Part shown: positions 22,691 through 31,544 of the stretch, piece after piece
Layout: every line of letters begins with the position of its first letter
Position numbering within the stretch: the stretch's first letter is position 1
NCBI GenBank assembly: GCA_037969195.1
Contig: JBBKWZ010000095.1
Location: 1 to 32,656 of the forward strand
Length of the DNA stretch: 32,656 bases
Origin: JAHEJB01 sp037969195
Lineage (GTDB): Bacteria > Bacteroidota > Rhodothermia > Rhodothermales > Rubricoccaceae
Direction of reading: 5' to 3'
Made by a program: the position numbers and the translations under genes
The notes under the pieces: model-generated
The model's input: only the letters and a program-made list of their open reading frames with translations
What the model was told of the DNA's origin: nothing
Database searches by the model: none

Positions 22691-24229
22691 CTATCTATTT
22701 CGTCCGTACTTCTCATGGCTGGAAACCCAGTCGTTAGACGAAATAGCACTGGCGAGGCTGATCTCGCCCGCCAGCACAACTCCGGCCACGATCTCCGCAA
22801 ACTTGTGAACGCCGCCCTGGCCTGCGCAGCCGAGCATCCTCAAACACTCGTTTTGTGTTGAGAGTCCCGTTCCACCGCCATACGTCGCGACAATGAGACT
22901 GGGAATCGTGATGGACATGTACAGGTCGCCCTTGGGTGTGAGGTCGCAGTAGAGCAGCGCCGCGCTGGATTCTGAGACGTTCGCCACGTCCTGCCCGGTG
23001 GCAATAAACATCGCTGTGATGGCATTCGGGGAGTGCAGGCCGGTGTTATTCACGCCCGCCAGCGTGGAGCCGATTTGAGCGACGCCGTAATGATAGAAGA
23101 GATTCTTGGGCTCGACGCGCATGTGCGTGCGGAGGATGTCGGCGCTGACTGTGCACTCGGCCGTCACGCGCTTTCCACGCGTCCGCATAATGTTGACCAT
23201 GCTCGCCTTCTTATCTGTCGCAAAATTGCTTTCCAGGTAGAATCGGCGAATCGTGTCGTTGTTTTCGAGGATCCAGGAGCAGGCGGCAAATGTGGCCCGA
23301 CCAACCATGTTCTGCCCTGCGGCATCGCCGGTCGTGAAGTTGAAGCGGCAGAATGCGAACCGGTTGGAGAGGTAGGTGTCGATGTACTGCAACTTGCCGA
23401 TGCTCGTCGTTGATTCACCCGCTGTGCGTATAGGGTCGATGTTTTCGTCCAGCCAAACTTTGAAATCGCGTGCTTCTCGTGCTGATTGAAAAATGAAGAC
23501 GGGAGCACGCTGCATGGCGTCAGCCACCACCGTGCACGTTACGCCTCCGGAGAGGTTCAGCACCTTCATTCCGCGGTTATAGCTGGCTACGAGCGTTCCT
23601 TCCGTGGTTGCCATCGGAATGAGGAAATCCCCCTGCGCGTGCTCGCCATTCACCGTGAGAGGACCCGCAATTCCAATTGGCACCTGCGCGACACCCACGT
23701 AGGCCTCAATGTTGCCATTCAGTTTCTGAGGATCGATGGAGTATTTCCAGATATGCTCGAATTTCTCGCCGCTGTACTCTTCTGCGAAGCGCTGACGGTC
23801 CTTAATAGCCGCCTCGCCATAGTCGTCGTCGTGACGGGGCACCTTCACGCGCTCCGGCTCGTTTTCCATCACCGAGTCCTTCACCTTGAAGCCCAGCTTG
23901 CCCATCCCCTCAATCTCGAATTCAAGTTTGATTTTGTGTACGCCATGTCCCACTTTAATCCCCGGCGCATAGATCTTTACGATCTTCTTCAGCGGGAAAT
24001 CGACGGGACTTGAGGACGAGATGTCGGTTCCGGAAACGGTCGCGCCATCCTCAAGCGTCATGGTCAGCTGATCGGCTGCAACTTCATCTCCGTTAACAGA
24101 TACACTGTAGAGGCCGGTCAATTTCGCGTCGACCAGCCGGTTTTTGAGGCTGAAACTCACGCCGCCATTTACGGGCGTCAAGCTGCCGTTGGTGTAAAGC
24201 TGCCGTAAGACTAGGGAAGGGATTTTCAT
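22691..24229 (-). CDS. HMG-CoA reductase (class I-like) with extra N-terminal domain
   Basis: A 512-residue enzyme reducing HMG-CoA to mevalonate with NAD(P)H (first committed step of the mevalonate route to isoprenoids). The first 150 residues are a beta-rich domain not found in most HMG-CoA reductases (MKIPSLVLRQLYTNGSL start). The catalytic part has VPIGIAGPL, ATTEGTLVASYNRG (catalytic Glu about 210), TTGDAAGQNM (cofactor site), SNFATDKKASMVN (Lys about 340), GQDVANV (Asp about 414), and SSHEKYGRN (His about 504). No membrane helices, so it is cytoplasmic. ATG 24229. The next gene downstream is the isoprenoid-quinone-linked kinase. Confidence 0.93.
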   Translation of the reverse strand: MKIPSLVLRQLYTNGSLTPVNGGVSFSLKNRLVDAKLTGLYSVSVNGDEVAADQLTMTLEDGATVSGTDISSSSPVDFPLKKIVKIYAPGIKVGHGVHKIKLEFEIEGMGKLGFKVKDSVMENEPERVKVPRHDDDYGEAAIKDRQRFAEEYSGEKFEHIWKYSIDPQKLNGNIEAYVGVAQVPIGIAGPLTVNGEHAQGDFLIPMATTEGTLVASYNRGMKVLNLSGGVTCTVVADAMQRAPVFIFQSAREARDFKVWLDENIDPIRTAGESTTSIGKLQYIDTYLSNRFAFCRFNFTTGDAAGQNMVGRATFAACSWILENNDTIRRFYLESNFATDKKASMVNIMRTRGKRVTAECTVSADILRTHMRVEPKNLFYHYGVAQIGSTLAGVNNTGLHSPNAITAMFIATGQDVANVSESSAALLYCDLTPKGDLYMSITIPSLIVATYGGGTGLSTQNECLRMLGCAGQGGVHKFAEIVAGVVLAGEISLASAISSNDWVSSHEKYGRNR

Positions 24230-24314
24230 AGTTCCTGATGCTTGGAGCGTCGTGCGTAATGTTCTGAAGCCAACCTACTCGCCTCGCGAATTGCGCACGG
24301 CGGTAAACAAATGA

Positions 24315-24341
24315 CGTAGATGTAATAGACCTCAATCTACG
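24315..24341. promoter_or_regulatory. Inverted repeat between divergent HMG-CoA reductase and two-component genes
   Basis: CGTAGAT (24315-24321) and ATCTACG (24335-24341) form a perfect 7-bp inverted repeat with 13 bases between. The site lies in the 172-base divergent space, 61 bases before the response-regulator start and 86 bases before the reductase start. It could be an operator, but no promoter boxes fix its role. Confidence 0.4.
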
Positions 24342-24401
24342 GTTTTGTGACAGACTTGAACGTGGACCGCGCGTAGACTTCAGCAAACAATCAACGACGC
24401 T

Positions 24402-25139
24402 ATGGCACACGCAGCTGCAATCCTCATTGTAGAAGACGACCCTGACATCGCCGGTCTGCTCGAACTTCACCTCAGTGACCTCGGTTACCGCGTAGATAGC
24501 GAAGGCGACGGACGCGAGGGTCTAGAGCGTGCTCGAGTAGGTGATTACGCCCTCATCATTCTCGACCGGATGCTGCCAAGCATGGATGGTCTGGATATCT
24601 GCTCGGCCCTTAGGAACGAGGGAATTCCTACGCCAATCCTGATGCTTACAGCCAAGAGCGAGGATATGGACAAGGTGCTCGGTCTCGATCGCGGGGCGGA
24701 CGATTACGTCACGAAGCCGTTTTCCGTGCACGAATTGCTGGCGCGTGTCAAAGCGCTAATACGCCGCCGACGTCTGGACGGCACTGATAACGAGGGCGAT
24801 GCCCGCCGCGACATAGAGGTAGGGCCGCTTGCCATCTCACCTACAAAACGCACCGTGGCGCTCTCCGATAAGCCCATCGAACTGACCGCTAAGGAATTCG
24901 ATCTGTTGACGCTTTTTGCTCGCCACCCCGGTCGCGCATTTTCACGCCAGGAGCTCCTTGATTTAGTTTGGGGTTACCAATATGCGGGATACAGCCATAC
25001 CGTCAACTCTCACATCAACAGGCTCCGAGGCAAAATCGAGCCCGAGCCCGAGCACCCCACGTTTATCCGGACCGTCTGGGGTGTCGGATACAGATTCGCG
25101 GAGGAGGAAGAGCTTGCAGCCGAAGAGCAGACTGCGTGA
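24402..25139 (+). CDS. OmpR-family response regulator
   Basis: A 245-residue protein. The receiver domain (5-120) has the acidic pair EDDPD (11-13), the phosphoacceptor Asp 55 in IILDRMLP, Thr 83 in MLTAKSE and Lys 105 in DYVTKPF. The DNA-binding winged-helix domain follows (about 140-235): LTAKEFDLLTLFARHPGRAF, SRQELLDLVWG, SHTVNSHINRLRGKIE and IRTVWGVGYRF, complete. The last 10 residues are acidic. Its end overlaps the kinase start by 26 bases. Signal and targets are unknown. Confidence 0.94.
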   Translation: MAHAAAILIVEDDPDIAGLLELHLSDLGYRVDSEGDGREGLERARVGDYALIILDRMLPSMDGLDICSALRNEGIPTPILMLTAKSEDMDKVLGLDRGADDYVTKPFSVHELLARVKALIRRRRLDGTDNEGDARRDIEVGPLAISPTKRTVALSDKPIELTAKEFDLLTLFARHPGRAFSRQELLDLVWGYQYAGYSHTVNSHINRLRGKIEPEPEHPTFIRTVWGVGYRFAEEEELAAEEQTA

Positions 25140-26613
25140 GCCCCTTCGCTGGTGGCAAGGTTTCTACATACGTCTGGCCGCACTTTTTCTTGTGTTGCTG
25201 TTGGGGTTGGGACTGTTCCTCGCCTGGCTGTCTGTGCGCGCCGCGGAGGAAGTCGCAGTTGCGACCGACCAGGAACTCCACCGCGACCTCGCCACCGAAC
25301 TAGCGCCGCGTTTTGAGCCGTATTTACAGGAAGGCGTCGATGAGGAATCAATCAATGGAATAATTGCCGGACTCACGCAAATTAACAGGCGCATCGACGT
25401 TTACCTCCTCGAAGCCGATGGGGAGATCAAGGGCTGGTTTATGGATGGTCGGGCCGAACCGGCGCTTACGCACGTAGCACTGGGACCAATTCTCACCTTT
25501 CTATCTGGTGAGCCGCCGCCCATTCTTGGCGATGATCCGACAGACGAAGGCTTGATGAAGGCATTCAGCGTCGCGCCGATTTCGGTCATGGGTAAGGAGG
25601 GCTGCTATCTCTACATCATCCTCCAGGGAGAGGATTACGACCACGTCTTCGAAATGCTTCGCGCGGGCTTGATGAAACGGCTTGTTCTCGGCGCGGCCTC
25701 GTTGGCATTCCTCCTGACGGCGCTTGTTGGACTCGTTCTCTTCTGGTGGGTGTCCCGCAGGCTTCGTCGACTCCAAAGCGCGGTCTCAGATTTTGAGGAG
25801 GGTCGGTTGGATCGTCGATTTGACGTGCACTCGGCCGATGAGATCGGGCGCCTGGGTTCAACGTTTAATGAGATGGCCAATAGGATAGAGACGCAGGTGG
25901 AAGAGCTGCGCAATACCGACAGGTTGCGGCGAGAGTTAGTCGCCAACGTCTCGCATGATCTCCGGAGCCCGCTTGCGTCGATACAAGGATACCTGGAGAC
26001 GCTACAGCTCAAAGAGGATTCGCTTGACCACGAAAAACGCCGAGGCTACATCGAGGTGGCGCTCGGGCAAACGAAACGTTTATCAAACATGGTCGGGCAG
26101 CTCTTTGAGCTTTCAAAACTCGACGCACGGCAAATTCAGCCGCATTTCGAGTCGTTCCCCATTGCTGAGCTAGTCCAGGACGTCGTACTGCATTACGAAC
26201 CGGAAGCAGAGAAGCGGAGTGTTCAACTCCACGCAGTTCTGCCTGAAAGCGCCCTTCCGTTGGTCCGGGCGGACATAGGTTTGATTGAACGCGTTCTAAC
26301 CAATCTGCTCGATAATGCCCTGCGGCACACCCCGAAGGGAGGCACAATCGAAGTGTGCCCGGTGCGGGAGGGGCAATTTGTTTGCGTTGAGGTGCGAGAT
26401 AGCGGCGTTGGCATTGAGCCAAGTCAATTGGAAGCTGTCTTCGACCGGTTCTCACGCACCGACGCCAGCCGGGCGCGCGTAGACGGAGAAGGAGCCGGGC
26501 TAGGGCTGGCCATCGCCCGCAAGATCCTTGATCTCCACGGAGGCGCAATCAAAGCAGAATCCACCCCTGGAGAAGGCACGACGTTTACGTTTGGACTTCC
26601 CGTAGCGGGGTAA
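25114..26613 (+). CDS. Sensor histidine kinase
   Basis: I choose the TTG at 25114: it has a strong ribosome-binding site (GGAGGAGG, 6-base spacer) and gives a natural N-terminus QPKSRLREPLRWWQGFYIRL (499 residues). TM1 is about 17-40, a periplasmic sensor region 41-187, TM2 about 188-213, then a HAMP domain (to about 266) and a HisKA domain with His 281 in ELVANVSHDLRSPLASIQGY. The ATPase domain has LLDNALRHTPKGG (N box), RDSGVGIEPSQ (G1) and GAGLGLAIARKI (G2). It overlaps the response regulator by 26 bases, so the two are translated together. Confidence 0.94.
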   Translation: MQPKSRLREPLRWWQGFYIRLAALFLVLLLGLGLFLAWLSVRAAEEVAVATDQELHRDLATELAPRFEPYLQEGVDEESINGIIAGLTQINRRIDVYLLEADGEIKGWFMDGRAEPALTHVALGPILTFLSGEPPPILGDDPTDEGLMKAFSVAPISVMGKEGCYLYIILQGEDYDHVFEMLRAGLMKRLVLGAASLAFLLTALVGLVLFWWVSRRLRRLQSAVSDFEEGRLDRRFDVHSADEIGRLGSTFNEMANRIETQVEELRNTDRLRRELVANVSHDLRSPLASIQGYLETLQLKEDSLDHEKRRGYIEVALGQTKRLSNMVGQLFELSKLDARQIQPHFESFPIAELVQDVVLHYEPEAEKRSVQLHAVLPESALPLVRADIGLIERVLTNLLDNALRHTPKGGTIEVCPVREGQFVCVEVRDSGVGIEPSQLEAVFDRFSRTDASRARVDGEGAGLGLAIARKILDLHGGAIKAESTPGEGTTFTFGLPVAG

Positions 26614-26767
26614 TCGAATATGGCTCTGAGGGGCTCGTCGACTGAGAAGGGTTAGGTCTTTGGTGATTGCGTGAAAGCGGCATTGGAAGCGCTCTCAGGT
26701 TTTCGCTGGCCTCCAGCCCTCTGTAAATTTGGGTTCATAGGTTTCTACCACAGATTATTGGGTCGGC

Positions 26768-28072
26768 ATGCAAATCAGAACTATTGGACACGCAGGTATG
26801 CTGATATCGGAGGATGATGGGCGGCAGCTTCTCTTGACTGATCCGTGGCTACTTGGCTCGACGTACTGGCGTAGTTGGTGGCTGCAGAATTACCCCTCGG
26901 CCGAGGAGTTCGAAAAGTTGAAGGACGTTCGCTACGTCTACATCACACACGAGCACCCCGACCACTTCCACCCACCCACCTTACGGCGGCTTGGAAATGA
27001 ACCACAGTACTTGTGTCCGGCGCTTCCTGAAGACAAAATATCCGTCTTCCTGAAGTCACATGATTTTAATGCCGAGCCGCTCACTCCGCTGCAGTGGCGC
27101 AAGCTTTCGGATGAGGTTTCCGTCCTTAGCATCCCGCTGTGGAATGACGACAGCGTGCTGTTGGTGAATATGCCGGGCGCCTTCGTTATCAACTTGAATG
27201 ACGCCAAGCCGAGCAAAGCGAATCTGAAACGCCTCCGCCGTTTCCTCGACAAGCAAATTCCTGCGGACACGCCACTGATATTGCTCAGTAGCTATTCGCC
27301 TGCCAGTCCTGTTAACAGCTTTATGAGGGGTGCGAAAAGGGTTTCCATGAAGCAGAAATCCACGTACGTGAAATACATCAACAAAATCTGCGATGCGCTT
27401 CGGGCGACCTACTTCATGCCCTTCGCGAGCCAAGTGATCTTCCTGCGTAGCGATTCACAGTGGGCGAATGCGTTCAAGGTGACGATCGACGATCTGCAGG
27501 CGGGTTGGGCGTGCAATACAAAACTCCTCCACCCCTACTCAACGATTGACACGGCGACGCTGGAGACCACGCACATTGATCCGGCCGATTATCACGCAAG
27601 CCCGGATGGGCAGATGGCAAAGATCGAGGCGCAGGAGTTGCTGGACGAGACGGCAGAAGTCACGGATGAGGACATAGAGCGGCTTGAGAAAAAGATGCGC
27701 ACGCAACGCTACCTATTCGCGATGCTCTTCCCGCGTGGCATCGGCTTCAGCGTCAAAGACATGGACCTTTTCTACAATACATGGAAGGGACGAATCGAGC
27801 GGGACAAGCAAGGCGGGGACTTCACGCTCAAGGTTCCGACGCAAGCTATCAAGGACGTGCTTGCGTACGACCATTTTGCCGATCTCGGGATTACCATGTT
27901 CACCATCGTCAGCCTGAACAGTGGAATCTCGCCGGCCAAGGTCTATCTCTTCTACCTCCTCCTCATGCTGGATGACTACGACCACACGACGGGCCCGAAG
28001 AACTTCCTCCGCTGGGCCAAGAGCACTACCAAGACAGGTATCTGGCGGATTCCGGAGTTCGCCACGCCCTAG
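26768..28072 (+). CDS. Metallo-beta-lactamase-fold protein, CMP-Neu5Ac-hydroxylase-like
   Basis: A 434-residue protein. The N-terminal half is an MBL fold: IGHAGMLIS, LTDPWLLG (25-30), and YITHEHPDHFHPPTLRR with H61-x-H63-x-D65-H66 metal ligands. The residues around it (WLLGSTYWRSWWLQ, SSYSPASPVNSF) and the long helical C-terminal half with KKMRTQRYLFAMLFPRGIGF resemble the C-terminal part of CMP-N-acetylneuraminate hydroxylase and related bacterial proteins. The N-terminal Rieske domain of the hydroxylase is missing. Substrate is unknown. The start ATG 26768 fits the MBL fold (MQIRTIGHAG). It stands alone after the two-component genes. Confidence 0.8.
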   Translation: MQIRTIGHAGMLISEDDGRQLLLTDPWLLGSTYWRSWWLQNYPSAEEFEKLKDVRYVYITHEHPDHFHPPTLRRLGNEPQYLCPALPEDKISVFLKSHDFNAEPLTPLQWRKLSDEVSVLSIPLWNDDSVLLVNMPGAFVINLNDAKPSKANLKRLRRFLDKQIPADTPLILLSSYSPASPVNSFMRGAKRVSMKQKSTYVKYINKICDALRATYFMPFASQVIFLRSDSQWANAFKVTIDDLQAGWACNTKLLHPYSTIDTATLETTHIDPADYHASPDGQMAKIEAQELLDETAEVTDEDIERLEKKMRTQRYLFAMLFPRGIGFSVKDMDLFYNTWKGRIERDKQGGDFTLKVPTQAIKDVLAYDHFADLGITMFTIVSLNSGISPAKVYLFYLLLMLDDYDHTTGPKNFLRWAKSTTKTGIWRIPEFATP

Positions 28073-28279
28073 CTCCTCCTCGGGGATGCGCGACGAGATC
28101 GGCGAAGTGCACCTTGTCATGCCGCAGGACTGCTTTGCTTTTCGTCTGCGCGATTGATGTCCGGTTCTCGCTGGAAGCCAGGATGTGGCGGGCAGCCGAA
28201 GAGTCGAAATCGGACTACTAGCTACTGTGCGTGGCGATTCGGGAAAGAAGCGTACGATAAATTTCCCCGGTCCAGATTA

Positions 28280-30772
28280 TCAGAAAGCTGAGGGGTCTTT
28301 GTAAGCGAGGAGACGTAGGGCATTGAAAACGACGACGAGGGTGCTCCCCTCATGAAGTGCGACCGCAGGGCCGATACCGAGACCGAAGATGGTTGCTGGC
28401 ACGAGAAAAATGACCGTGCCTAGACTCATCCAGAGATTTTGACGAATGATTAGTCGGGTCTGGCGACTGAGGCCTACGGCAAACGGAAGGCGGCTGAGAT
28501 CATCAGCCATCAGGGCTACGTCAGCGGTTTCGAGTGCGACGTCCGAACCGGCTGCGCCCATCGCGATGCCGACCGTTGCGTTTGCCATGGCGGGGGCATC
28601 GTTGACTCCGTCGCCGACCATAGCCACTTTCGCATCCTGACTAAGACGTTTGATCATTGCCACCTTGTCGTCTGGCATGAGGTCGCCATGCGCCTCGTCG
28701 ATGCCCACGGCATCGGCAACGGCATTTGCCACCCGCTGATTGTCGCCTGAGATCATTACCATGCGCTCGATTCCGATCTTGCGCAAACGAGCAATCGTCT
28801 CACGCGCGGAATCGCGCGGCGTATCCATCAACCCGATTGCGCCTAGGAAGCGGTCTCCGCGCCGGACAATCATCGTTGTTCTGCCCCTTCCTTCCAAATC
28901 CTCCACAGTCTGACGGATGGCTGCGATTAGCGCCGTCCCATCCATTTCTATGAAGAGGTCGGCTTTCCCGATATAGACTGCTTCGTCTCCAATCTTCGCC
29001 TGAACACCTCGCCCCGTGATGCTCTGGAGATCATGCGCTTCAACCCTCTTCAAGTCCTGCGCTTCTCCGTAGAGGACAACGGCCTCGGCGAGAGGATGGT
29101 CCGTGAGTCTCTCAACGGCTACTGCGGTCGTAAGTAGTTCGACCTCCGTTACACCATCCATCGGAACCACGTCAGTTACGCGAGGCTTGCCCTCCGTCAG
29201 CGTGCCTGTTTTATCGAACGCGATGGCTTTTAGCGAGCCGAGGTTTTCCAATGGGCCGCCGCCTTTCACCAAAACACCACTGCGGCCTGCTCGCGCAACT
29301 CCCGAGAGAACTGCGCTGGGCGTGGCTATGGCGAGCGCGCATGGACTGGCCGCTACGAGTACAGCCATGGCGCGATAGAAGCTTGCGGCAAAGGACTCAT
29401 CCACGAAAACCCACGCGAACAACAGAATTGCGACTAGACCAAGTGCAGCCGGAACGAAGACGCGCTCGAACCGATCCGTAAACCGCTGGGTCGGCGAGCG
29501 CTCCGTCTCGGCCTCGGCTACCATTTGTACAACGCGGGCCAATGTGGATTCGGACGATGTTTTGGTCGCCACGATCTCAAGTGCGCCGCTCCCATTAATC
29601 GTTCCTGCAAATACGCGATGATCGCTGTCGAGGGTATCTGGATTGCGAAGAGCAGCTTGCGGATCGCCGACGGGCTGTTTGTCTACGGGAACGCTTTCTC
29701 CCGTCACAGGGGCCTGGTTTACGGCACTCGTGCCCTTCACCACGAAGCCATCTGCTGGGAGGCGTTCGTTGGTTTTTACAATCACGGTGTCACCAACCAT
29801 CAGATCCGCGACGGGTATTTCCTGCTCCGATCCATTTCGCCGAACGAGTGCCGATTTGGGGGCGAGCTCAGCAAGGGCTTCGATGGCTCTCCGGGCTCGA
29901 TCCATCGCGAAGCCTTCGAGAGAGTGGCCCATCGAGAACAGGAAGAGCAGCAACGCACCCTCAAACCATTCTCCGAGAGCAGCCGCTCCAACAGCCGCGA
30001 CGAGCATCAAAAAGTCAATTTCGAACCGTCCCGCCTTGATTGAATCCCATGCCTCGCGGACCGTGAACCAACCGCCGAAGAAATAGGCCGCGACGTAGAG
30101 TGCCAACGGGATTTCTTGAACAACTCCGGAGAAGGCATACAACGACCAACCGAGCCCGACGCAAACGCCGGATAGAACGGCAAAGATCAGTTCTGTTCGC
30201 TCGCCGAAGATGCCACCGTGAGCGTGATCGTGGGCGCCGTCGCTTTTCGCGCGACCATGGATTTTGCCTTGTTCATGGTCGTGCCCTTCGTGAGATTCCG
30301 CACCGGTATTCTCGCTGGGCTGCGGAGTCGAGACCGTAACGCCGAGGTCGCTGAGCTCTTGCCGGAGGGTCGCCTCGTCCGTTGTCTCCCGGTCGAACTC
30401 GATCCGGATTGGGCCAGTCGCGTTCGCCTCGGCTTCCACGACTCCTGCGTGCTGCTTCAGTCGCTCGGTCACGGTCCGCGCGCGGCGCTGGTGGGCGAGC
30501 CCGGTGGCTTCCCAGAGCACATGGCCGTAGCGTCCCGTGATGCGCGCACCCGCGCGCTCGGCTATGCGCCGGATGCGAGGCAGAGCGATTATTTCCGGGT
30601 CGTAGTGAATACAAACCTTCGCCAACTCGCCATGCTGGGCAGGAATGACGTGGGCTTGCTGAATTCCGTTCGTGGACTGGAGGTCGCCTACCAAGCGCGT
30701 TGCGCAGCGGTCGTTTGCGTCGGGGACGTCCGGCAGGAGGACGGGAAAGTCGAGTCGAAGAAGTTCAGGCAT
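28280..30772 (-). CDS. P1B-type heavy-metal-transporting ATPase
   Basis: Start ATG 30772 (830 residues); the longer frame to 30946 reads into the methyltransferase gene. N-terminal residues 5-78 and 82-148 look like two HMA folds, but the CxxC motifs are lost (DANDRCA and GLAHQRRA). A His-rich linker (about 160-186, HEGHDHEQGK and DGAHDHAHGG) follows. Membrane helices, VTGESVP (about 355-361), SPCALAIATPS (476-486), FDKTGTLTEGKP (about 519-530), TDHPLAEA and MVGDGVNDAPAM complete the enzyme. SPC in TM4 with HEGST near the end suggests the P1B-4 class (Co/Zn/Fe-type export). The start overlaps the methyltransferase stop (ATGCCTGA). Confidence 0.93.
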   Translation of the reverse strand: MPELLRLDFPVLLPDVPDANDRCATRLVGDLQSTNGIQQAHVIPAQHGELAKVCIHYDPEIIALPRIRRIAERAGARITGRYGHVLWEATGLAHQRRARTVTERLKQHAGVVEAEANATGPIRIEFDRETTDEATLRQELSDLGVTVSTPQPSENTGAESHEGHDHEQGKIHGRAKSDGAHDHAHGGIFGERTELIFAVLSGVCVGLGWSLYAFSGVVQEIPLALYVAAYFFGGWFTVREAWDSIKAGRFEIDFLMLVAAVGAAALGEWFEGALLLFLFSMGHSLEGFAMDRARRAIEALAELAPKSALVRRNGSEQEIPVADLMVGDTVIVKTNERLPADGFVVKGTSAVNQAPVTGESVPVDKQPVGDPQAALRNPDTLDSDHRVFAGTINGSGALEIVATKTSSESTLARVVQMVAEAETERSPTQRFTDRFERVFVPAALGLVAILLFAWVFVDESFAASFYRAMAVLVAASPCALAIATPSAVLSGVARAGRSGVLVKGGGPLENLGSLKAIAFDKTGTLTEGKPRVTDVVPMDGVTEVELLTTAVAVERLTDHPLAEAVVLYGEAQDLKRVEAHDLQSITGRGVQAKIGDEAVYIGKADLFIEMDGTALIAAIRQTVEDLEGRGRTTMIVRRGDRFLGAIGLMDTPRDSARETIARLRKIGIERMVMISGDNQRVANAVADAVGIDEAHGDLMPDDKVAMIKRLSQDAKVAMVGDGVNDAPAMANATVGIAMGAAGSDVALETADVALMADDLSRLPFAVGLSRQTRLIIRQNLWMSLGTVIFLVPATIFGLGIGPAVALHEGSTLVVVFNALRLLAYKDPSAF

Positions 30773-31544
30773 GCACAACACCCCCAACGGTCTTCGTGGA
30801 GCTAGACTTAGCACCGACGACGTATGCGGCTCCGAAAAGTGCTTCCTCATAAAGAACTTCCTGCATGAGAGCGCGGACGGAATGCCACGGTTGGATATCC
30901 TCGTAGGCACGAGAAACACCGAATGGGCGGTTGATCCACGATCCAATTCGGATCAGCCATTCTGGCCACCGCTCCGGGCGGCGTAGCCCGGCAACGACGA
31001 TTCGTCTCCCTTCAGCTAATGCGGAGACCGCCCGCTTGATCACGTCGGCATGCTCTGGCACCATTTCCAAGGCAAACGTCGAAATGATACCGTGGAGTGG
31101 CTTCGGGAACACAAAGGTCCGCATGTCTGCTCCAACGAGTTGGACATTCTGCCAGCCATTCGCCTGTACCCGTTCACGCGCCTGTTCCAACATTCCGGGC
31201 GAGAGGTCAACACCAATAACTTGACCAGTAGGCCCGACTGCTTCGACGAGATAGGGCAGATTAGCCCCTGTTCCGCAACCTAAATCGACAACCGTTTCGC
31301 CTGATTGAAGCTCTAGCACAGCAACGACGTGCCGGCGGAATCGTCCAGACCCGATAAACGAGTAACCCGCGGCGAGCAGATCATAGAAGGGCGCGATGCG
31401 GTCGTAGAGGTTGCGAACCTCGGGGGCGCTGAGGACGCCCGACGCTTCCTCCGGGTCACCCAAATTGCGCCGGCGTGCGGTGAAAAAAGCTACTGCGGCG
31501 GCGGCGGCGAGCCCCACGAGTATCCCCTTAACGGCTGCTTTCAT
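30765..31544 (-). CDS. Membrane-anchored SAM-dependent methyltransferase (UbiE/class I-like)
   Basis: A 259-residue protein. Residues 1-22 form a single N-terminal membrane helix (GILVGLAAAAAVAFF) before the catalytic part, unusual for this family. The class I fold is clear: YDRIAPFYDLLAAGY, VVDLGCGTGANLPYL (motif I), VIGVDLSPGMLEQAR, LVGADMRTF, and IISTFALEMVPE. Motifs resemble UbiE/COQ5 and arsenite or phospholipid methyltransferases; the Cys pattern of ArsM is not visible, so arsenic methylation is unsupported. It overlaps the pump gene by ATGA (31541-31544) and the ATPase gene by 8 bases, so it lies inside the metal operon. Confidence 0.88.
   Translation of the reverse strand: MKAAVKGILVGLAAAAAVAFFTARRRNLGDPEEASGVLSAPEVRNLYDRIAPFYDLLAAGYSFIGSGRFRRHVVAVLELQSGETVVDLGCGTGANLPYLVEAVGPTGQVIGVDLSPGMLEQARERVQANGWQNVQLVGADMRTFVFPKPLHGIISTFALEMVPEHADVIKRAVSALAEGRRIVVAGLRRPERWPEWLIRIGSWINRPFGVSRAYEDIQPWHSVRALMQEVLYEEALFGAAYVVGAKSSSTKTVGGVVHA

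Noticed and set aside
26682..26695. LacI-type operator TGGAAGCGCTCTCA upstream of the MBL-fold gene
   Set aside because: Only 5 of 7 positions are symmetric and there is no second copy or regulator nearby.
28073..28157. Small gene MRDEIGEVHLVMPQ downstream of the MBL-fold gene
   Set aside because: Only about 22 codons; the upstream part of the same frame is a low-complexity shadow of the real gene.
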